Below the pieces are notes generated by a model, which was given only the letters and a program-made list of their open reading frames with translations, made no database searches and was not told the origin of the DNA. Shown piece after piece: positions 5,821-7,983 of a DNA stretch of 7,983 nucleotides (within the stretch, counting starts at the first letter, position 1; each line of letters starts with the position of its first letter). The translations under genes and the position numbers were made by a program. The stretch covers positions 1 through 7,983 of the forward strand of contig CAYSSL010000024.1 in assembly GCA_964433715.1 (NCBI GenBank), read 5' to 3'. The DNA is from XYD1-FULL-44-32 sp964433715 (lineage in GTDB: Bacteria > Patescibacteriota > Minisyncoccia > Phycocordibacterales > XYD1-FULL-46-19).

Positions 5821-6873
5821 TTAAATTAGTGATCGCCAGAGGCTTGTGACCGTCCCGGCATAAGTTTTAAAATCGGCAAAATCATTCGGTATAAAATCTT
5901 TAGCTTCAGCTCGGAGTACTCCCCCAGCCAATTCTTCAGCACTCTCACCGATCCACCCGAGTGCTTCTGACATAATACCAACCGGACGAGAGACTACAGG
6001 TAATCCAGCAGCGGCCGCCTCGGCCAGCACCAATCCATAACCCTCATAACGTGAAGTATGAAGAAAAACATCGGCTGTTTTATATAAAGATAAAAGATCG
6101 GTCTGCCAACCCAAAAATATAATATGCCGATCTAAACCTAAACTTTTTGCCAAAGCTATCAGTCGATTTTGTTCCGGTCCTGTGCCAGCTATAACCAATC
6201 CTAATTTTGGTTCCGACTTTAAAGATGAGCGTAAAACTTCAAAAGCCAGTGGATAGTTTTTCTCCCTAGTTAGGCGACCCACCATAAGAATAATTTTAGT
6301 AAACTGAGGATAGCGATCGTGTAAATTATATAAAGGTTTACCCTCTCTTAAATTTCTAGTATCAACAAAAATAGGTAAAACAACAGCGGGTCGCTGAAGC
6401 AGTACTCTGGCACGTGCAATAGACGACCTAATCCTTTCCGACACCACTCTTACACTAGCCGCCTTCGGCAAAAGAAAACGCGCCAGCTGCGCCCGCCACC
6501 AATGACCAAACGACGAGCTTTTAAAATCTGAACTAAAAAGATCGGTATGAACTTGGAGCTCAAGTGGCACCGACAAGTAGCGCGCAATTAGCCAAGCCAC
6601 CAACCCAACCAGAAAAGGATCCTGAGCAGTAACAACATCGGCCAACTGTTTTTTCCCCAAACAATAGCCCAGCCACAAACGACCTACTTTTAAATGACCA
6701 CCGGTTGCCCAAACTGTAACCTTATCTGACAGTTGAACGGGGCCACTAGCTTTTTTAGTAAAAACAATAACTGCCAGAGCATCAACTTTGTCACCGTAAG
6801 ATAATATCCGCCCCGCCACCACCGACCGAGGGTCCAGTATCTTATCATCAGTTGAAAACATTAGAACTTTCAT
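5821..6873 (-). CDS. GT4-family glycosyltransferase
   Basis: This 350-residue GT-B glycosyltransferase probably adds one sugar during surface glycan assembly. The N-terminal half (1-180) is the acceptor domain, and ELQVHTDLFS (105-114) is a His-containing loop common in GT4 enzymes. The donor domain begins at MVGRLTREKNYPLA (197-210), continues through VIAGTGPEQNRL (227-238), and has an intact EX7E motif, Glu277 and Glu285 in YEGYGLVLAEAAAAGLPVV. Size and motif spacing are typical. Its ATG overlaps the stop of the preceding glycosyltransferase as ATGA, which suggests translational coupling. An in-frame TAA lies three codons upstream of the ATG, fixing the start, and no Shine-Dalgarno sequence precedes it. 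The gene ends in TAA one base before the next ATG. The sugar and acceptor cannot be named. Confidence 0.93.
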   Translation of the reverse strand: MKVLMFSTDDKILDPRSVVAGRILSYGDKVDALAVIVFTKKASGPVQLSDKVTVWATGGHLKVGRLWLGYCLGKKQLADVVTAQDPFLVGLVAWLIARYLSVPLELQVHTDLFSSDFKSSSFGHWWRAQLARFLLPKAASVRVVSERIRSSIARARVLLQRPAVVLPIFVDTRNLREGKPLYNLHDRYPQFTKIILMVGRLTREKNYPLAFEVLRSSLKSEPKLGLVIAGTGPEQNRLIALAKSLGLDRHIIFLGWQTDLLSLYKTADVFLHTSRYEGYGLVLAEAAAAGLPVVSRPVGIMSEALGWIGESAEELAGGVLRAEAKDFIPNDFADFKTYAGTVTSLWRSLI

Positions 6874-7982
6874 TGCAATTTAAATATTTTTTCTAGTTCA
6901 ATCATCATAGCTTCAACGGTAAACTTTTTAAGGACATTCTTTCCGGCGCCAACAAAACGTATTCGATCATCACCTTTTTTAGCTAGCCACAAAATGGCAG
7001 ACTCAAGCTCGGCCAAATCTCCAGCCTGCACCAAGACACCACTCTCACCCGAAGTTATTATCTCTGGATTACCGCCAACCATAGTCGTCACAACCGGTAG
7101 ACCAGCATCCATAGCCTCTAAAATCTGGTGTGACAATCCTTCATAACTAGTATTTAACACAAATAAATCAGCGGCGACTAGTTCCTCATACAACTGAGAC
7201 TGGGACAATTCACCCAAAAGGTGAACAAAACTATCGGCCGATAAAATCTTAACCAAATTCTGCAGTTTTTCTTCATCTGGTCCACCACCAGCTAGACGTA
7301 AAGAAATATCGGGTAAAATCTTCCGCAGATTAACAACAACGTGGATCAATTCCTCAAATCCTTTCCATGGTACAAGTCGACCAGCCGACACAACAGTAAA
7401 ACCAGATAATCCAAGTTTTTGTCTCAGATCCTCTCGACTATTGGTTTGTTTGTGACCTTCAAAAACGCTGTAGATCACCTTTATCTTTTCTGAACTAAGG
7501 CCCCACTTTTCTAATATACCTTTAAAATAATTGCTTGGCACAATCACTACTTCTGCCCGATTGGCCACACCAGTTTGGATTAATTTTAGGAAATAAACCA
7601 ATAGACCAAAACCTCTTAAACGGCCAGCGAAATCGTCCAACTTGTCTGTCACCCCAAATCGCTGAACTCCTTGCTCCCAAGCATAGTCCCCAGCCACACG
7701 CAACAGAAAACGACAGCGAGCCAGCCGAGCCGCCAGCAAAGCTGGCAAACCAACGGATAATGGGTCCAGAGCATAAACAATATCTGCCCGCCGAGCTGCT
7801 CTATAAACTAGCCAAGCATATTTAAAATGTCTAATTATTTTTGGTAAATGTCGAACGGTGGAAAATTTGACCAACTCAATAGTAAAACCTCTAACTTGCA
7901 ACTCTCGTTCCAAGAGAGCACTGTAGGTAGCTGGACCACCGATCTCCGGTGGATAAAGAGGGGTAGCAATAACTATTTTCAT
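6870..7982 (-). CDS. GT4-family glycosyltransferase (first gene of block A)
   Basis: This 370-residue protein is a retaining GT-B glycosyltransferase that would transfer a sugar from a nucleotide sugar to a growing cell-surface glycan at the inner face of the membrane. The N-terminal Rossmann domain opens with a beta strand and the acceptor-side glycine loop GGPATYS (residues 15-21). The donor domain starts near GRLVPWKGFEEL (201-212), followed by AGGGPDEEKL (231-240). The EX7E motif is intact, with Glu281 and Glu289 in YEGLSHQILEAMDAGLPVV, then VGGNPEII (302-309). The length is normal for the family. No signal peptide is seen; a hydrophobic stretch around 125-135 may help membrane contact. 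The start is the first ATG available, and only one base of upstream sequence lies in the window, so an earlier start or the promoter cannot be judged. The stop overlaps the next start by 4 nt (ATGA). Donor and acceptor are unknown. Confidence 0.93.
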   Translation of the reverse strand: MKIVIATPLYPPEIGGPATYSALLERELQVRGFTIELVKFSTVRHLPKIIRHFKYAWLVYRAARRADIVYALDPLSVGLPALLAARLARCRFLLRVAGDYAWEQGVQRFGVTDKLDDFAGRLRGFGLLVYFLKLIQTGVANRAEVVIVPSNYFKGILEKWGLSSEKIKVIYSVFEGHKQTNSREDLRQKLGLSGFTVVSAGRLVPWKGFEELIHVVVNLRKILPDISLRLAGGGPDEEKLQNLVKILSADSFVHLLGELSQSQLYEELVAADLFVLNTSYEGLSHQILEAMDAGLPVVTTMVGGNPEIITSGESGVLVQAGDLAELESAILWLAKKGDDRIRFVGAGKNVLKKFTVEAMMIELEKIFKLQ

Positions 7983-7983
7983 A

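Noticed and set aside
7535..7825. Plus-strand open frame of 96 codons opposite the first glycosyltransferase gene
   Set aside because: It lies wholly antisense to a gene with intact GT4 motifs. Its translation has no recognisable domain and is Pro/Gln/Ala-rich, as expected from the complement of that gene.
1..7983. A novel defence, mobile or CRISPR-like system
   Set aside because: All eight genes have recognisable glycan-related folds. No regularly spaced long repeats, transposase, integrase, nuclease or toxin-antitoxin pair is seen.

Overview
The window is a one-directional block of eight protein genes, all on the minus strand, so transcription runs from position 7983 toward position 1. Every gene belongs to surface-polysaccharide or glycoconjugate chemistry: four GT4-type (GT-B fold) glycosyltransferases, one membrane-anchored GT2 (GT-A fold) glycosyltransferase of the polyprenyl-phosphate sugar transferase type, two class I SAM-dependent methyltransferases, and one extended-SDR nucleotide-sugar epimerase/dehydratase. 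All starts are ATG. TAA, TAG and TGA are all used as stops, so the standard bacterial code fits. The style of several proteins, for example the N-termini of the genes at 6870-7982, 5821-6873 and 4776-5819, matches what I remember of Patescibacteria (candidate phyla radiation, Parcubacteria-like) exopolysaccharide clusters. That assignment is inference from memory, with no database search.

Layout in transcription order. Block A (7982 to 4135) is three GT4 glycosyltransferases and a methyltransferase, packed with a 4-nt ATGA overlap, a 1-nt gap and another ATGA overlap. A 183-nt non-coding gap (3952-4134) follows, holding short direct repeats and no gene. Block B (3951 to 1069) is the GT2 membrane glycosyltransferase, a GT4-like glycosyltransferase with an altered catalytic motif, and a second methyltransferase, with gaps of 22 and 2 nt. 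The epimerase gene (1030 to 11) follows after 38 nt with its own promoter. A consensus sigma-70-type promoter sits in the last codons of the epimerase gene and points out of the window.

The likely shared job is glycan assembly. The epimerase would supply a nucleotide sugar, the GT2 enzyme would load a sugar on a lipid phosphate, the GT4 enzymes would extend the chain, and the methyltransferases would decorate or cap sugars, or act on another small substrate. Exact substrates cannot be read from the sequence.

The most interesting signal is in the control regions rather than the proteins. None of the seven starts whose upstream sequence is visible has a usable Shine-Dalgarno sequence. Two starts (4779 and 1030) carry a perfect TATAAT placed so that transcription should begin at, or within about two bases of, the A of ATG. 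These look like leaderless promoters, one of them inside the end of the preceding gene. I see no CRISPR array, tRNA, rRNA, insertion sequence or novel defence-type system here.
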